Part shown: in pieces, positions 36,626 through 45,109 of the stretch
How the letters are laid out: each line of letters begins with the position of its first letter
Numbering within the stretch: the stretch's first letter is position 1
Notes under the pieces: generated by a model
What the model was told of the DNA's origin: nothing
What the model saw: the letters and a program-made list of their open reading frames with translations, nothing else
Databases searched by the model: none
Made by a program: the position numbers and the translations under genes
NCBI GenBank assembly: GCA_002869165.1
Contig: PKTK01000001.1
Location: 186,001 to 250,000, forward strand
DNA from: Candidatus Parcubacteria bacterium
GTDB taxonomy: Bacteria > Patescibacteria > ABY1 > BM507 > UBA12075
Direction: 5' to 3'
DNA: 64,000 nt

Positions 36626-38599
36626 ATGAGTGAAGAAGAAAAAACAATAAAAAAAGAAGAAACAGAAAAAAAACCTGCTAAGAAAAAGACAGTAAAGAAA
36701 GCTGTGGTTAAAAATCCCGCTAAGAAAACTACCACCAAGAAGACTGGTACAAAGAAAACATCCTCAGCAAGCACTACAGCAAAAAAAACTATTGCCAAGA
36801 AAGCAAGTACCAAAAAGATCTCAACTTCTACAAAAAAAGCTATCACAAAGAAAAAGATAGCAAAAAAAGCAGAAAAAAAGGAGGAAGTTGAAAAAAAACC
36901 AGTAATAGAAGAAGAGAAAAAAGAACCAGCTACAGAAGATCAAGAGGGTGAGCAAAAAGTTGAAAATGATACTATTCATAAGCAAGAAGTTGTTAAAAAA
37001 GCTATCAGGATAGAAGTTGAAGATTTGGATGATGAAGATATGCCGCAAAAAAAGAAAAAAGTCGTTTTGGGCGAAGATGAGGGCGAATCTAAAAAAGTAA
37101 AAAAAATACATATTGAAACTTCTACAGTAAGCACAAAGGAGGACGAAAAGGTTTCTAAGGAGGACACAGAGGAAGAAGAGCAAAGTTCAAAAGAGGTATT
37201 ACCTCAAGGTACAAGCGAAGCGGTATTAGAAGATGAGACGCCAGAAGCTAAGATTTCAAAAGACGATTTTGCTGCAAAACTGGAAAAAGAACTAAGCAAA
37301 GAAGAAGAAAAAGAAACAAGCAAATTGGATGATATAAAAATTGGCGAAGAAAGTACTGACAATCAAGAAGATAATAAGAAAAAAGAGAAAAAATATATCC
37401 AAGCAGAAGCTGAGAGCACTGATGAGGAAATTGAGGAAGTGGTTAAAAGTAAGGCTCGGGTGAATAGGTCTATAAACATCTATCGACGTATTGCTTATTT
37501 CTTTTTGTTTTTAGTAGTGGTATTGATTTTAAGTAGTGCATATTTTCTTTTGACAAAAGTTACTATTGTTTTAGTTCCTGATCAAGAGAGGTTGAGCAAT
37601 AATTTAATATTTGATGTTTATGACTCTGAAAATGGCAAGGAAGGAAGAAATGCGAGTATTGAAGGGGTGGTTAAAGAAGTGGACATTGAAAGCTCTAATA
37701 TTTATAACAGTTCAGGTTCTGAAGTGATTGGCAAAGAGGCAATTGGAAAAGTAACTATTTTTAATAATTATTCAAAGAATCAGATGTTGGTAGCTAACAC
37801 TAGACTTTTGACTAGTGATGGCAAGCTCTTTAGAACAAATAATACTGTCAATGTTCCAGCTGGTGGGGAGGTTGAAGTTGAGATGCATGCTGATGATCCT
37901 GCTCCAGAAATGGCAATAGAACCTAGTAAATTTACTATTCCGGGGCTTTGGGCTGGTTTACAAGACAAGATATACGCTCAAAGTGTAGACGATGTTATTT
38001 ATCAGCAAAAACTTAAAAAGCATGTTGTACAAGATGATATTGATAGCGCTATAAGAGACATGAAACAAAGACTTTTAACTAAAGCTAAAACTGATATAAA
38101 TGAAGCTTATAGCAACTACGACCAGATAATCTATAATATTGACGAAGATTCTATTGAGACTGAATATGAGGTTGAGCCAGGAGAAGAAGTTGATAATTTT
38201 GATATGAATATGACAGCCTCTGTTATCGTGGTAGCATTTAAAGGTGATAAATCTTCAACTTTGGCTAGACAAAAATTTGAAACAAGTCTAGAAGATGGTA
38301 AAGAGGTGATAAGTTTTGATTCAGAGAATATTATTTATACTTTGAATAAATACGATGCAATTGATGATATTGCTACTATTAATGCCACTTTTGAAGGGAA
38401 AGTATCGCTAAAGGAGGATACAGATGTAATAGATAAAGAAAAAATCGTTGGTCTAAATAAAGGACAGCTTGAAAAATACTTAGAAAACTATACAGATATA
38501 TCAGGTTTTGAGATTGAATTTTATCCATCATTTTTACCAGATTTTCTAAAAAGAGTACCAAAGCTTCCTGAGCGGATTGAGGTTCAGATAAAAAAATAG
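36626..38599 (+). CDS. Membrane-anchored protein with Lys-rich tail and baseplate-J-like exterior domain
   Basis: A 657-residue protein. Residues 1-90 are a histone-H1-like Lys/Ala/Thr-rich tail (KKTVKKAVVKNPAKKT), followed by a very acidic Glu-rich linker to about 280. A single membrane helix (about 290-312) then leads into a beta-rich domain of about 340 residues. That domain contains IGKVTIFNNYSKNQ, NTRLLTSDGKLFRTN and NVPAGGEVEVEMHADDPAPE, phrases I associate with CPR proteins labelled baseplate-J-like. The basic tail should be cytoplasmic and might touch DNA; this is inference. Terminator at 38612. Ends in TAG. Confidence 0.7.
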   Translation: MSEEEKTIKKEETEKKPAKKKTVKKAVVKNPAKKTTTKKTGTKKTSSASTTAKKTIAKKASTKKISTSTKKAITKKKIAKKAEKKEEVEKKPVIEEEKKEPATEDQEGEQKVENDTIHKQEVVKKAIRIEVEDLDDEDMPQKKKKVVLGEDEGESKKVKKIHIETSTVSTKEDEKVSKEDTEEEEQSSKEVLPQGTSEAVLEDETPEAKISKDDFAAKLEKELSKEEEKETSKLDDIKIGEESTDNQEDNKKKEKKYIQAEAESTDEEIEEVVKSKARVNRSINIYRRIAYFFLFLVVVLILSSAYFLLTKVTIVLVPDQERLSNNLIFDVYDSENGKEGRNASIEGVVKEVDIESSNIYNSSGSEVIGKEAIGKVTIFNNYSKNQMLVANTRLLTSDGKLFRTNNTVNVPAGGEVEVEMHADDPAPEMAIEPSKFTIPGLWAGLQDKIYAQSVDDVIYQQKLKKHVVQDDIDSAIRDMKQRLLTKAKTDINEAYSNYDQIIYNIDEDSIETEYEVEPGEEVDNFDMNMTASVIVVAFKGDKSSTLARQKFETSLEDGKEVISFDSENIIYTLNKYDAIDDIATINATFEGKVSLKEDTDVIDKEKIVGLNKGQLEKYLENYTDISGFEIEFYPSFLPDFLKRVPKLPERIEVQIKK

Positions 38600-38611
38600 T
38601 TATCATATAAT

Positions 38612-38640
38612 AAAAACAGATAAATATCTGTTTTTATTTG
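38612..38640 (+). terminator. Terminator before the thrS region
   Basis: An 11-bp stem AAAAACAGATA/TATCTGTTTTT, with T-rich sequence after it. Confidence 0.85.
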
Positions 38641-38662
38641 ATACATATTACATAGTTTATGT

Positions 38663-38691
38663 TTGACTATTTTTGTTTTTTAGTGTATAAA
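38663..38691 (+). promoter_or_regulatory. Sigma70-type promoter of the thrS leader
   Basis: TTGACT, a 17-base spacer and TATAAA; the transcript would begin near 38698, about 310 bases before thrS. Confidence 0.75.
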
Positions 38692-38711
38692 TAAAATATT
38701 ACAATTAAATA

Positions 38712-38915
38712 TGCAGAGAATTGGCGATTGCAATAGCTACCAACTATTGTGCGAAAAAAACGTATTTATTTTAAATAAACTAAGCCAAGTAACTGTAAAT
38801 CAAGGGTTTTGATCCGTTAATTAGCGGATTTCAGAAAAACTAGATGGAACCGCGGGAAATGTCTCGTTCTAGTTACATTAAATATTTTTAGTGTAAGTAG
38901 AACGGGATTTTTTAT
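38712..38915 (+). promoter_or_regulatory. T-box leader controlling thrS
   Basis: The T-box core AGATGGAACCGCGGG is at 38842-38856. A closing stem TTGGC (38721-38725)/GCCAA (38784-38788) bounds a short Stem I of about 68 bases, with a GAGA just 5' of it. A Stem III hairpin GATCCG/CGGATT lies at about 38811-38831. The antiterminator AACTAGA/TCTAGTT competes with a terminator (TCTCGTTCTAGTTACAT paired with GTGTAAGTAGAACGGGA, then six T, to 38913). Threonine codons stand in two candidate specifier positions: ACC in the loop of CAATAG/CTATTG (38739-38741) and ACT on the 3' side (38779-38781). Uncharged tRNA-Thr should allow readthrough into thrS. Confidence 0.85.
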
Positions 38916-38940
38916 TCATTAAAATACTAATACTACAAAT

Positions 38941-39002
38941 ATCATCCAAATACTACAAAAAAATATTCGTAGTATTCGGATTGAATTCGTAGTATTCGGA
39001 TT
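38941..39002. repeat. Direct repeat before thrS
   Basis: ATTCGTAGTATTCGGATT occurs twice (38965-38982 and 38985-39002), with a degraded inverted copy (CCAAATACTACAAA) just upstream. It resembles the TACGAAT-type repeats of the ATP synthase operon and occupies the space between the T-box terminator and the thrS start. Confidence 0.7.
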
Positions 39003-39008
39003 ATAAAT

Positions 39009-40766
39009 ATGTCAAAAGAAAAAAACAATTTAGAAATGCTTCGTCATTCAATGTCACATGTAATGGCAGCAGCAATCCAAAAACTTTATCCAGAGGCTAA
39101 ATTTGCCATTGGTCCATCCATTGAAAATGGTTATTATTATGATATTGATTTTGGTGACAAAAAATTAACTGAAGATGATTTACCCAAAATCGAAAAAGAA
39201 ATGAAAGCTATTATTAAAAAGGGCTTAGAATTTGAGAGAAGTGAGATGGACGTTGATGAGGCTATTAAAAAAGAAGAAAAAAGTGGCCAGATCTATAAAA
39301 AAGAACTCATAGAGGATTTAAAGTCTGCAGGTGAAAAGAAGGTGAGTTATTATAAATTAGGAGATTTTGAGGATCTTTGTCGTGGTCCACATGTAGAAAA
39401 AAGTTCCAAAATAAAACCTGGTACATATAAGCTAATTTCATTGGCTGGCGCATATTGGCGCGGAGATGAAAAAAATAAAATGCTTACTCGTATTTATGGT
39501 GTCGGTTTTGAGTCAAAAGAGGCCTTAGCTGATTATCAAAAAATGATGAAAGAAGCAGAGGAAAGAAATCACAGAAAAATTGGTAGAGAAATGGAATTAT
39601 TTCGAAATTTCAATGAGATTGGGCAAGGACTTCCTGTATGGTTGCCGAATGGCTATACTATGAGACGTGTATTAGAGGATTATATGTGGAAACTTGAACG
39701 TTCATATGGATATGTACATATTCTTACTCCACATATAAATAAGAAAGAGCTTTTTGAGACCTCGGGGCATCTTGGATTTTACGACAAAGATATGTACTCA
39801 CCTATGCAGATAGATGAAGAAACTTTTTATTTAAAGCCAATGAATTGTCCAGCAGGGATGATGATATACAAAATGAAACCAAGAAGTTATAGAGACTTGC
39901 CTTATAAACAAGGTGAATTTGGAACAGTGTATAGATATGAAAAATCAGGTGAATTACATGGTTTACAAAGAGTGAGAGGTTTTACACAAAATGACGCTCA
40001 TATTTTTTGTACTCCTGATCAGCTTAAGGAGCAGTTTTTGGAGGTGATGGAAATGCTTGAGAAATTTTATTCTGACGTTGGGTTTGAAAATTACCGGTAT
40101 AGACTTTCTCTTTATGATGATGAAAAAGATAAATATGTGGGTGATAGAAAAGATTGGTTGCAAGCTGAGGAAACTATGAGAGAAGTGCTAGTAGAAAAAG
40201 GTGTAGAATTTTATGAAGAAAAAGGAGAAGCCGCCTTTTATGGGCCAAAACTTGATGTGCAGGCGGTGAATGTATTTGGTAAAGAGGATTCTATTTCAAC
40301 TATTCAAGTAGATTTTAATTTACCTGAACGTTTTGATGTACATTTTATTGATAAAGATGGACAAAAGAAGCGACCTTTTGTAATTCACAGAGCGTTAATT
40401 GGTTCTTTTGAAAGATTTTTTGCTTTTTTGATCGAATACTATGGTGGAAAGTTTCCAGTTTGGTTTGCACCAGTACAAGTAAAGATTGTTGCTGTAAGTG
40501 AAAAGCATATTGATTTTTGTAATAAGTTGGCTAGAGAATTTTTTGATAATGATGTACGAGTAGAAGTTGATATTTCAGATGAGACAGTTGGTAATAAAAT
40601 TCGCAAAGCAGTTAAGGAAAAAGTTCCTTATATGTTAGTTGTTGGTGATAAAGAGATGGGATCGGAGAATTTGATGATCAGAGATAGAGGGTCTCAGGAT
40701 GTAAGAGAGATTAGTAAAGAAAATTTTTTTGCTGAGATTAGAAATAAAGTTGTGGAGAAAAAGTAG
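39009..40766 (+). CDS. thrS: Threonyl-tRNA synthetase (TGS-less)
   Basis: A 585-residue class II enzyme charging tRNA-Thr. The N-terminal TGS domain of the usual ~640-residue form is missing; the protein begins with the editing/SAD domain (RHSMSHVMAAAIQKLYPEAKF at the start, GPSIENGYYYD). The catalytic core has the zinc-ligand Cys in LKPMNCPAGM (about 280), FTQNDAHIF, and motif 3 HRALIGSFERFF near 461. A C-terminal anticodon-binding domain follows. Expression is probably set by the T-box leader upstream. Ends in TAG. Confidence 0.95.
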   Translation: MSKEKNNLEMLRHSMSHVMAAAIQKLYPEAKFAIGPSIENGYYYDIDFGDKKLTEDDLPKIEKEMKAIIKKGLEFERSEMDVDEAIKKEEKSGQIYKKELIEDLKSAGEKKVSYYKLGDFEDLCRGPHVEKSSKIKPGTYKLISLAGAYWRGDEKNKMLTRIYGVGFESKEALADYQKMMKEAEERNHRKIGREMELFRNFNEIGQGLPVWLPNGYTMRRVLEDYMWKLERSYGYVHILTPHINKKELFETSGHLGFYDKDMYSPMQIDEETFYLKPMNCPAGMMIYKMKPRSYRDLPYKQGEFGTVYRYEKSGELHGLQRVRGFTQNDAHIFCTPDQLKEQFLEVMEMLEKFYSDVGFENYRYRLSLYDDEKDKYVGDRKDWLQAEETMREVLVEKGVEFYEEKGEAAFYGPKLDVQAVNVFGKEDSISTIQVDFNLPERFDVHFIDKDGQKKRPFVIHRALIGSFERFFAFLIEYYGGKFPVWFAPVQVKIVAVSEKHIDFCNKLAREFFDNDVRVEVDISDETVGNKIRKAVKEKVPYMLVVGDKEMGSENLMIRDRGSQDVREISKENFFAEIRNKVVEKK

Positions 40767-40906
40767 TTGTAAAGAAAATGCTTTGTAAAAAGAAAGAAAT
40801 ATTGCTTTAGAACTGTCTTTGCAGTAAAATATAAGTAAGACTATAGCAGAAGAAATCAAATATGTATTTCTACTCTTTGTAATACTATTTTTAGTATAAA
40901 TTATTT

Positions 40907-41422
40907 ATGTCTATAATTGACTCTATTTTGCTCCTAATTTTAGCTGGCTTTGTTTTTTATGGTGTGTTTCATGGTTTAATTCGAACCATTGGAGCTTTTT
41001 TTGGTGTTTTGATAGGAGCAATTCTCGCTAGCAGGTTTTATCTACCCGTATCTGATTATATTGATGTTATGTTTTTTGGTTATAATAATATTGGCAGAGT
41101 TGGAGTGTTTTTCTTACTTTTTTCAGTGATAGATAGATTAGTTGGTTTTGCTTTCTATTTACTTGAGAAGTCTTTTAATATCATCTCAATCATCCCATTC
41201 TTGAAAACTATAAATCGACTCGGGGGATTGATACTTGGTTTTATTACAGGATCTTTTGCTATTGGTTTAGTTATATATGTGATTAACAAATATGCTATCT
41301 TAGATTCGATGGTAGGTAGATGGTTAACTAACTCAGAATTAGCTCCGTTCTTTTTGAAATTTGCCGACTATTTATTACCAGTTTTACCAGAATTTTTGAA
41401 AAAACTGCAATCATTAATATAA
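40907..41422 (+). CDS. CvpA-family membrane protein
   Basis: A 171-residue protein with four hydrophobic segments (about 4-22, 28-45, 60-80 and 100-130) and an N-terminal pattern (SIIDSILLLILAGFVFYGVFHGLIR) followed by a glycine-rich helix, as in colicin-V-production (CvpA) proteins. The exact role of this family is unsettled; it is linked to envelope maintenance. No clear promoter or ribosome site is visible in the 140 bases upstream. Confidence 0.75.
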   Translation: MSIIDSILLLILAGFVFYGVFHGLIRTIGAFFGVLIGAILASRFYLPVSDYIDVMFFGYNNIGRVGVFFLLFSVIDRLVGFAFYLLEKSFNIISIIPFLKTINRLGGLILGFITGSFAIGLVIYVINKYAILDSMVGRWLTNSELAPFFLKFADYLLPVLPEFLKKLQSLI

Positions 41423-41454
41423 TTTTAATTATATTAATGTATTTATAAACTGTG

Positions 41455-42126
41455 ATGGATTTAATTAAAATAAAAAACCAAATAAAAAGAGAAGAACTAG
41501 ATAAAATAACAAAAGCTTTGTTAGCTGAGCAAGTAGTTGTTTTGCCAACTGACACAGTCTATGGACTTCATTGTTTAGCTACTAGCAAAAAGGCAGTGAA
41601 TAAAATTTACAAAATCAAAGAAAGACCAAAATCAATCCCACTGCTTGTATTAGTTAAAAGTTATTGCATGCTTCATGATTATTTCAAGATAAATAAAAAA
41701 CAAGAAGATTACATAAGGTCGATTTGGCCAAGAACAACTAGGGAAGCTCATAATTTTTCAAAATTTTCTAGAAGTTCAACTTCTGAAAATTCAGAAGTCA
41801 AACTTCTAGAAAATAGTCACCCGGTTAGCTTTATTTTGGAAGATAAAGGAAAGCTCCATATTCATTTAAATAAAGAAAATCAAGGGGTGGCTGTGAGATT
41901 ACCACAAAACATTTTATTGATTAATATATTAAAGAAAGTAAATATTCCAATAGTTTCGACCAGCTTGAATATATCGGGTAAAAAAACGCTTCAAAATTTA
42001 AAAAATATTGAAAAATATTTTAAAGTTGAACCTGATTTGGTAGTAGATGCAGGGATATTAAAAGGAAAAAGTTCTAAACTTGTAGACATTAGAGACATTA
42101 AAAATGTTAAAACAGTTAGAGAATAA
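41455..42126 (+). CDS. tsaC: Sua5/YrdC/TsaC threonylcarbamoyl-AMP synthase with in-frame insertion
   Basis: A 223-residue enzyme making threonylcarbamoyl-AMP for the t6A modification of tRNA. Conserved segments: VVLPTDTVYGLHCLA at about 24-38, KIKERPKSIPLLVLV at about 56-70, AVRLP, and IVSTSLNISGK. Within the highly conserved WPGP-V-T/S-F motif, a 30-codon block (residues about 93-122, DNA 41731-41820) is inserted between WP and PVSFIL and contains a 52-base palindrome. If the insert loops out, the enzyme may still work; this is not known. The ATG at 41455 is preferred over the GTG one codon before it. Confidence 0.88.
   Translation: MDLIKIKNQIKREELDKITKALLAEQVVVLPTDTVYGLHCLATSKKAVNKIYKIKERPKSIPLLVLVKSYCMLHDYFKINKKQEDYIRSIWPRTTREAHNFSKFSRSSTSENSEVKLLENSHPVSFILEDKGKLHIHLNKENQGVAVRLPQNILLINILKKVNIPIVSTSLNISGKKTLQNLKNIEKYFKVEPDLVVDAGILKGKSSKLVDIRDIKNVKTVRE
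41763..41814. repeat. Palindromic element inserted in frame within tsaC
   Basis: Arms ATTTTCTAGAAGTTCAACTT... and their complement pair over 25 bases with two mismatches and a 2-base loop. It has no stop in the reading frame used and its net insertion is a multiple of three. Confidence 0.9.
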
Positions 42127-42176
42127 ACAAAATTTTAATTCCTAAATTTCAATATTTATAATTCATAATTGATAAT

Positions 42177-42338
42177 ATGGATTGGTTAAAAAATCTATTC
42201 GGGAAAAAAGAAGAAGTTACTAAGACTCCTATTGATGAGCTACAAGCTCATGAAGAAGAGACACCTGTTGCTGAGTCTGAAGCAACAGAAGAGGCATCAT
42301 CTTCTGAAGAAAGCCCAGAAGAAAAAATAGAAGTATAA
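42177..42338 (+). CDS. Small acidic protein
   Basis: A 53-residue protein starting MDWLKNLFGKKEE (an amphipathic, possibly membrane-touching start) and then almost entirely Glu/Ser/Thr-rich to its end. The ATG is in the usual AT-rich context for this genome. No family is recognised. It is likely real because the frame is open and the codons fit, but it is short and of low complexity. Confidence 0.5.
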   Translation: MDWLKNLFGKKEEVTKTPIDELQAHEEETPVAESEATEEASSSEESPEEKIEV

Positions 42339-42513
42339 TTATCTTCTAATTTTTCTAAAATAATTTATTAAGAACGGGTTAATGTTCTGGTTTTTTGTTA
42401 TTTTATTTCAGAAATTAGTAAATAAATAATAGAAGTATTTTGGTGAAAGTTTTTGTAAATTATAAAATTTAAGAATTTAAAAAAAAGCTAAAAAATTACG
42501 AAATTTATTACAT

Positions 42514-43356
42514 ATGCATTTAATAGACACACACGCACATCTTAATTTCAATAATTATAAAGAAGATTCTGACGAAGTTATCAGAAATGCTTTACGTGAG
42601 CAGGTCTGGATGATAAACGTAGGAGCAGAATATAAAACAAGCAAGAGAGCTTTAGATATTGCTAATAAATATAGCACAGGTGTATATGCAGCCATAGGTC
42701 TTCATCCTATTCACCTTATTGAACAAAAGCATAAAGAAGAAGGTGCGGAGTTTGTATCTAGAGCCGAAGAATTTAATTATGATGTTTATGAAAAGTTAGC
42801 TAGCTTTGAAAAAGTAGTAGCCATAGGGGAGATTGGCCTTGATTATTACCATATGCCAGTTGGGGAGGATTCTGGGCCAATTAAAGAAAAGCAAAAGCAG
42901 GTTTTTTATGAGCAGATGTTGATGGCTAGAAGAATTGATAAACCAGTAATTATTCATTGTAGGCAGGCTCATGATGATATGGTTGAGGTAATTGAGGATT
43001 TTCGCAAAGAAAATAAAGATATTATTCCAAAGGATAGGTTCTGGGGAGTTTTGCATTGTTTTTCTGGTGACGAGGATTTGGCTTGGAAATATTTTTCTTT
43101 TGGTCTTATAGTTAGTTTTACCGGCCTTATCACTTTTTCCAGGCAATGGGATGACCTGATTAGGCGTTTGCCTAATGATAGATTCATGATAGAAACAGAT
43201 TGTCCGTTTATGACTCCAGAACCATATAGGGGACACAGAAATGAACCAAGACTAGTTAAGTTTGTTGCTCAAAGGATTGCTGAAATCAAAAATCTAAGCA
43301 CAGAAAGAATAGCCGAGTTAAGCACAGCTAATGCTCGAAGATTATTTAATATTTAA
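42514..43356 (+). CDS. tatD: TatD-family metal-dependent deoxyribonuclease
   Basis: A 280-residue protein of the TIM-barrel amidohydrolase type. The metal-binding HTHAHL lies at about 6-9 (DTHAHLNF), EIGLDYY at about 108-114, PVIIHCRQAHDD near 150, FWGVLHCFSGD at about 177-187, and a late Asp in METDCPFMTPEPYRG at about 226-240. Family members are 3'-5' DNA exonucleases involved in DNA repair or turnover. The gene has no visible promoter of its own and follows the small acidic protein by 175 bases. Confidence 0.92.
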   Translation: MHLIDTHAHLNFNNYKEDSDEVIRNALREQVWMINVGAEYKTSKRALDIANKYSTGVYAAIGLHPIHLIEQKHKEEGAEFVSRAEEFNYDVYEKLASFEKVVAIGEIGLDYYHMPVGEDSGPIKEKQKQVFYEQMLMARRIDKPVIIHCRQAHDDMVEVIEDFRKENKDIIPKDRFWGVLHCFSGDEDLAWKYFSFGLIVSFTGLITFSRQWDDLIRRLPNDRFMIETDCPFMTPEPYRGHRNEPRLVKFVAQRIAEIKNLSTERIAELSTANARRLFNI

Positions 43357-43537
43357 TTTTATCTGTTATCCTAAGTAATTATTTAGCTAAAGGAGGGGAA
43401 AGGGGGTTTTGTGAAAATTATTATTAAAGAGATTTTTCGCATAGGCGCCACACTTCAGTCAGAAAAACAAAAAAATATTGACATTTTTTCTGTATAATGT
43501 GATGACTAAGAACTTCTTGCAACAGAAAAAAAGACCC

Positions 43538-43565
43538 TTGACAAATTAGTTATTTAATATAAAAT
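43538..43565 (+). promoter_or_regulatory. Promoter of the ATP synthase operon
   Basis: A perfect TTGACA, a 16-base spacer and TAAAAT. A second perfect TATAAT at 43493-43498 (with TTGACA only 9 bases upstream) may mark another start but has unsuitable spacing. Confidence 0.65.
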
Positions 43566-43581
43566 AAATATATAAAGAAAG

Positions 43582-43620
43582 AAAACAAAGCGAGTTTTTA
43601 ACTCGATTTGTTTTATTTTT
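43582..43620 (+). terminator. Hairpin-plus-T-tract in the ATP synthase leader
   Basis: AAAACAAAGCGAGTT pairs with AACTCGATTTGTTTT (one mismatch), followed by a T-rich stretch, only about 15 bases downstream of the predicted transcription start and just before the first gene. It may attenuate the operon or belong to a transcript reading in from upstream. Confidence 0.65.
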
Positions 43621-43630
43621 TTGCCAAAAA

Positions 43631-43861
43631 ATGATGAATGAAAAAAAGGAAAAACAAGCTAATGCTTGGTTTGGTGATGCTTTAAAGCTTTTTGCTAGGC
43701 TAAATATTTGGGCTGTTTTTCCAGTATTACTGGCTGTGCTAGCAGGTAAATACCTGGATAATTATTTTGGCACTAAACCTTGGATTATGGTTGCGCTGAT
43801 TGTTTTAGCTTTTAATATTACGGTTTATAAGTTTTGGAAAGAAGCTAATAAAGTGCTTTAG
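43631..43861 (+). CDS. AtpI-like ATP synthase gene 1 protein
   Basis: A 76-residue protein with two membrane helices (about 24-44 and 52-70) separated by a short loop (NYFGTKPW). The size and place at the head of the atp operon fit the AtpI/ATPase-gene-1 family, which helps assemble the c-ring (family knowledge). ATGs at 43631 and 43634 are both possible. Ends in TAG. Confidence 0.8.
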   Translation: MMNEKKEKQANAWFGDALKLFARLNIWAVFPVLLAVLAGKYLDNYFGTKPWIMVALIVLAFNITVYKFWKEANKVL

Positions 43862-43937
43862 CACTTTTAATTTCTATTTTCTAATTTTCAATTTCTAAAT
43901 AATTTTTAAAATTAAAATTTAAAACCTTTTAAATTTT

Positions 43938-44045
43938 GTCATTTCGTAGCGAAGCGGAGAAATCCCTTGTACGTGAAAATGATAAAGATTTAGATACCCC
44001 ACGTTTAAGGGATTTCTCCAGTCGCTTCGCTCCTTGCGAAATGAC
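43938..44045. repeat. GTCATT-type palindrome, atpI-like/atpB gap
   Basis: GTCATTTCGTAGCGAAGCGG and a matching far arm ending GCGAAATGAC, with AGAAATCCCTT/AAGGGATTTCT also complementary inside. It fills nearly the entire gap before atpB. Confidence 0.85.
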
Positions 44046-44060
44046 AAGAAAGTAAAAGAA

Positions 44061-44972
44061 ATGAACGAAGAGCATAATACAATTGATAGTCATGAAAAAG
44101 AAGCAGTTCATACTGAAACAAATGAACATGTTTTGGCAATAGATGAACATACCAACGAATATACCACTGAAGCTCATACAGAAGAGGAGTCATCGCATAC
44201 ACATCCAATATATGCTGAACAATTTTTTGGTCCAGTAACTAATTCTTTATTTACATCTTGGATTGCAGTTATTATTATTATTTCAATTGCTTTTGCGGTG
44301 AAAAGAAAGACAAGATTGGTACCTAAGGGTGTGCAAAATTTTATGGAAATGGTTGTTGAATATTTTTTAGATTTTTTCGACTCAATAACAGGATCAAGGA
44401 AAAAATCAGAAATGTTTTTTCCTTTTATTTTTACCTTTTTCGTTTACGTTTTGGTTTCAAATTGGATGGGGTTACTACCTGGAGTTGGTACGGTTGGTAA
44501 ATATGTCGTAGAAGAGGGCCATGAAGTGTTTGTACCACTTCTTAGAGGTGGAACAGCTGATTTGAATACCACACTAGCTTTGGCTATAATTGCAGTGGTA
44601 GCCAGTCATATTATTGGAGTAATTTCAATTGGAGTATGGCATCATTTTAATAAGTTTATAAATATCAAAGCTATCATGGAAATTCCTAAGAAGTTTAAGG
44701 AGGATAAGTTAGTGTTAATGGTGAATCCGGTTGTAGTTCTTGCTAGTTTACTTGAAATAGTTACAGAAATTGCTAAGGTAGCTTCATTATCATTTCGGTT
44801 GTTTGGCAACGTATTTGCAGGGGAAGTCCTACTTGCTACTATGTCAGCTATGCTTGCTTTTGGTTTGCCATTGCCATTTATGTTTTTAGAAGTGTTGGTT
44901 GGTGCAGTTCAGGCTTTGGTTTTTGCTCTTTTGACTTTGTCATATTTAACGATGGCAACAGAAAAACACTAA
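44061..44972 (+). CDS. atpB: ATP synthase Fo subunit a
   Basis: A 303-residue membrane protein forming the proton half-channels against the c-ring. The essential Arg is in SLSFRLFGN at about 244-252. The N-terminal ~50 residues are an unusual hydrophilic extension rich in His, Glu and Thr (NEEHNTIDSHEKEAVHTE), not part of the core fold. The ATG at 44061 is used because an in-frame TTG at 44034 falls within a palindrome. Confidence 0.95.
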   Translation: MNEEHNTIDSHEKEAVHTETNEHVLAIDEHTNEYTTEAHTEEESSHTHPIYAEQFFGPVTNSLFTSWIAVIIIISIAFAVKRKTRLVPKGVQNFMEMVVEYFLDFFDSITGSRKKSEMFFPFIFTFFVYVLVSNWMGLLPGVGTVGKYVVEEGHEVFVPLLRGGTADLNTTLALAIIAVVASHIIGVISIGVWHHFNKFINIKAIMEIPKKFKEDKLVLMVNPVVVLASLLEIVTEIAKVASLSFRLFGNVFAGEVLLATMSAMLAFGLPLPFMFLEVLVGAVQALVFALLTLSYLTMATEKH

Positions 44973-44979
44973 CAAACTC

Positions 44980-45077
44980 TGTCATTCCCGGCGATCGAAG
45001 AGAGGGAAGGGAATCTTGTAAAAGATAACATTAACGAGATTCCCTTCCCCTACGCTTCGCTCCGGCCGGGAATGACA
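44980..45077. repeat. GTCATTCCCGG palindrome, atpB-atpE gap
   Basis: TGTCATTCCCGG ... CCGGGAATGACA with further complementary arms (GGGAAGGGAATCTTG against AACGAGATTCCCTTCCCC). It is nearly identical to the element at 45550-45645. Confidence 0.9.
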
Positions 45078-45109
45078 AAGTTAATTAAATAATTAAATTT
45101 TATAAAAAT

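Noticed and set aside
43478..43498. Perfect TTGACA and perfect TATAAT before the atp operon
   Set aside because: They are separated by only 9 bases, too close for a sigma70 promoter; the pair at 43538-43565 is preferred.
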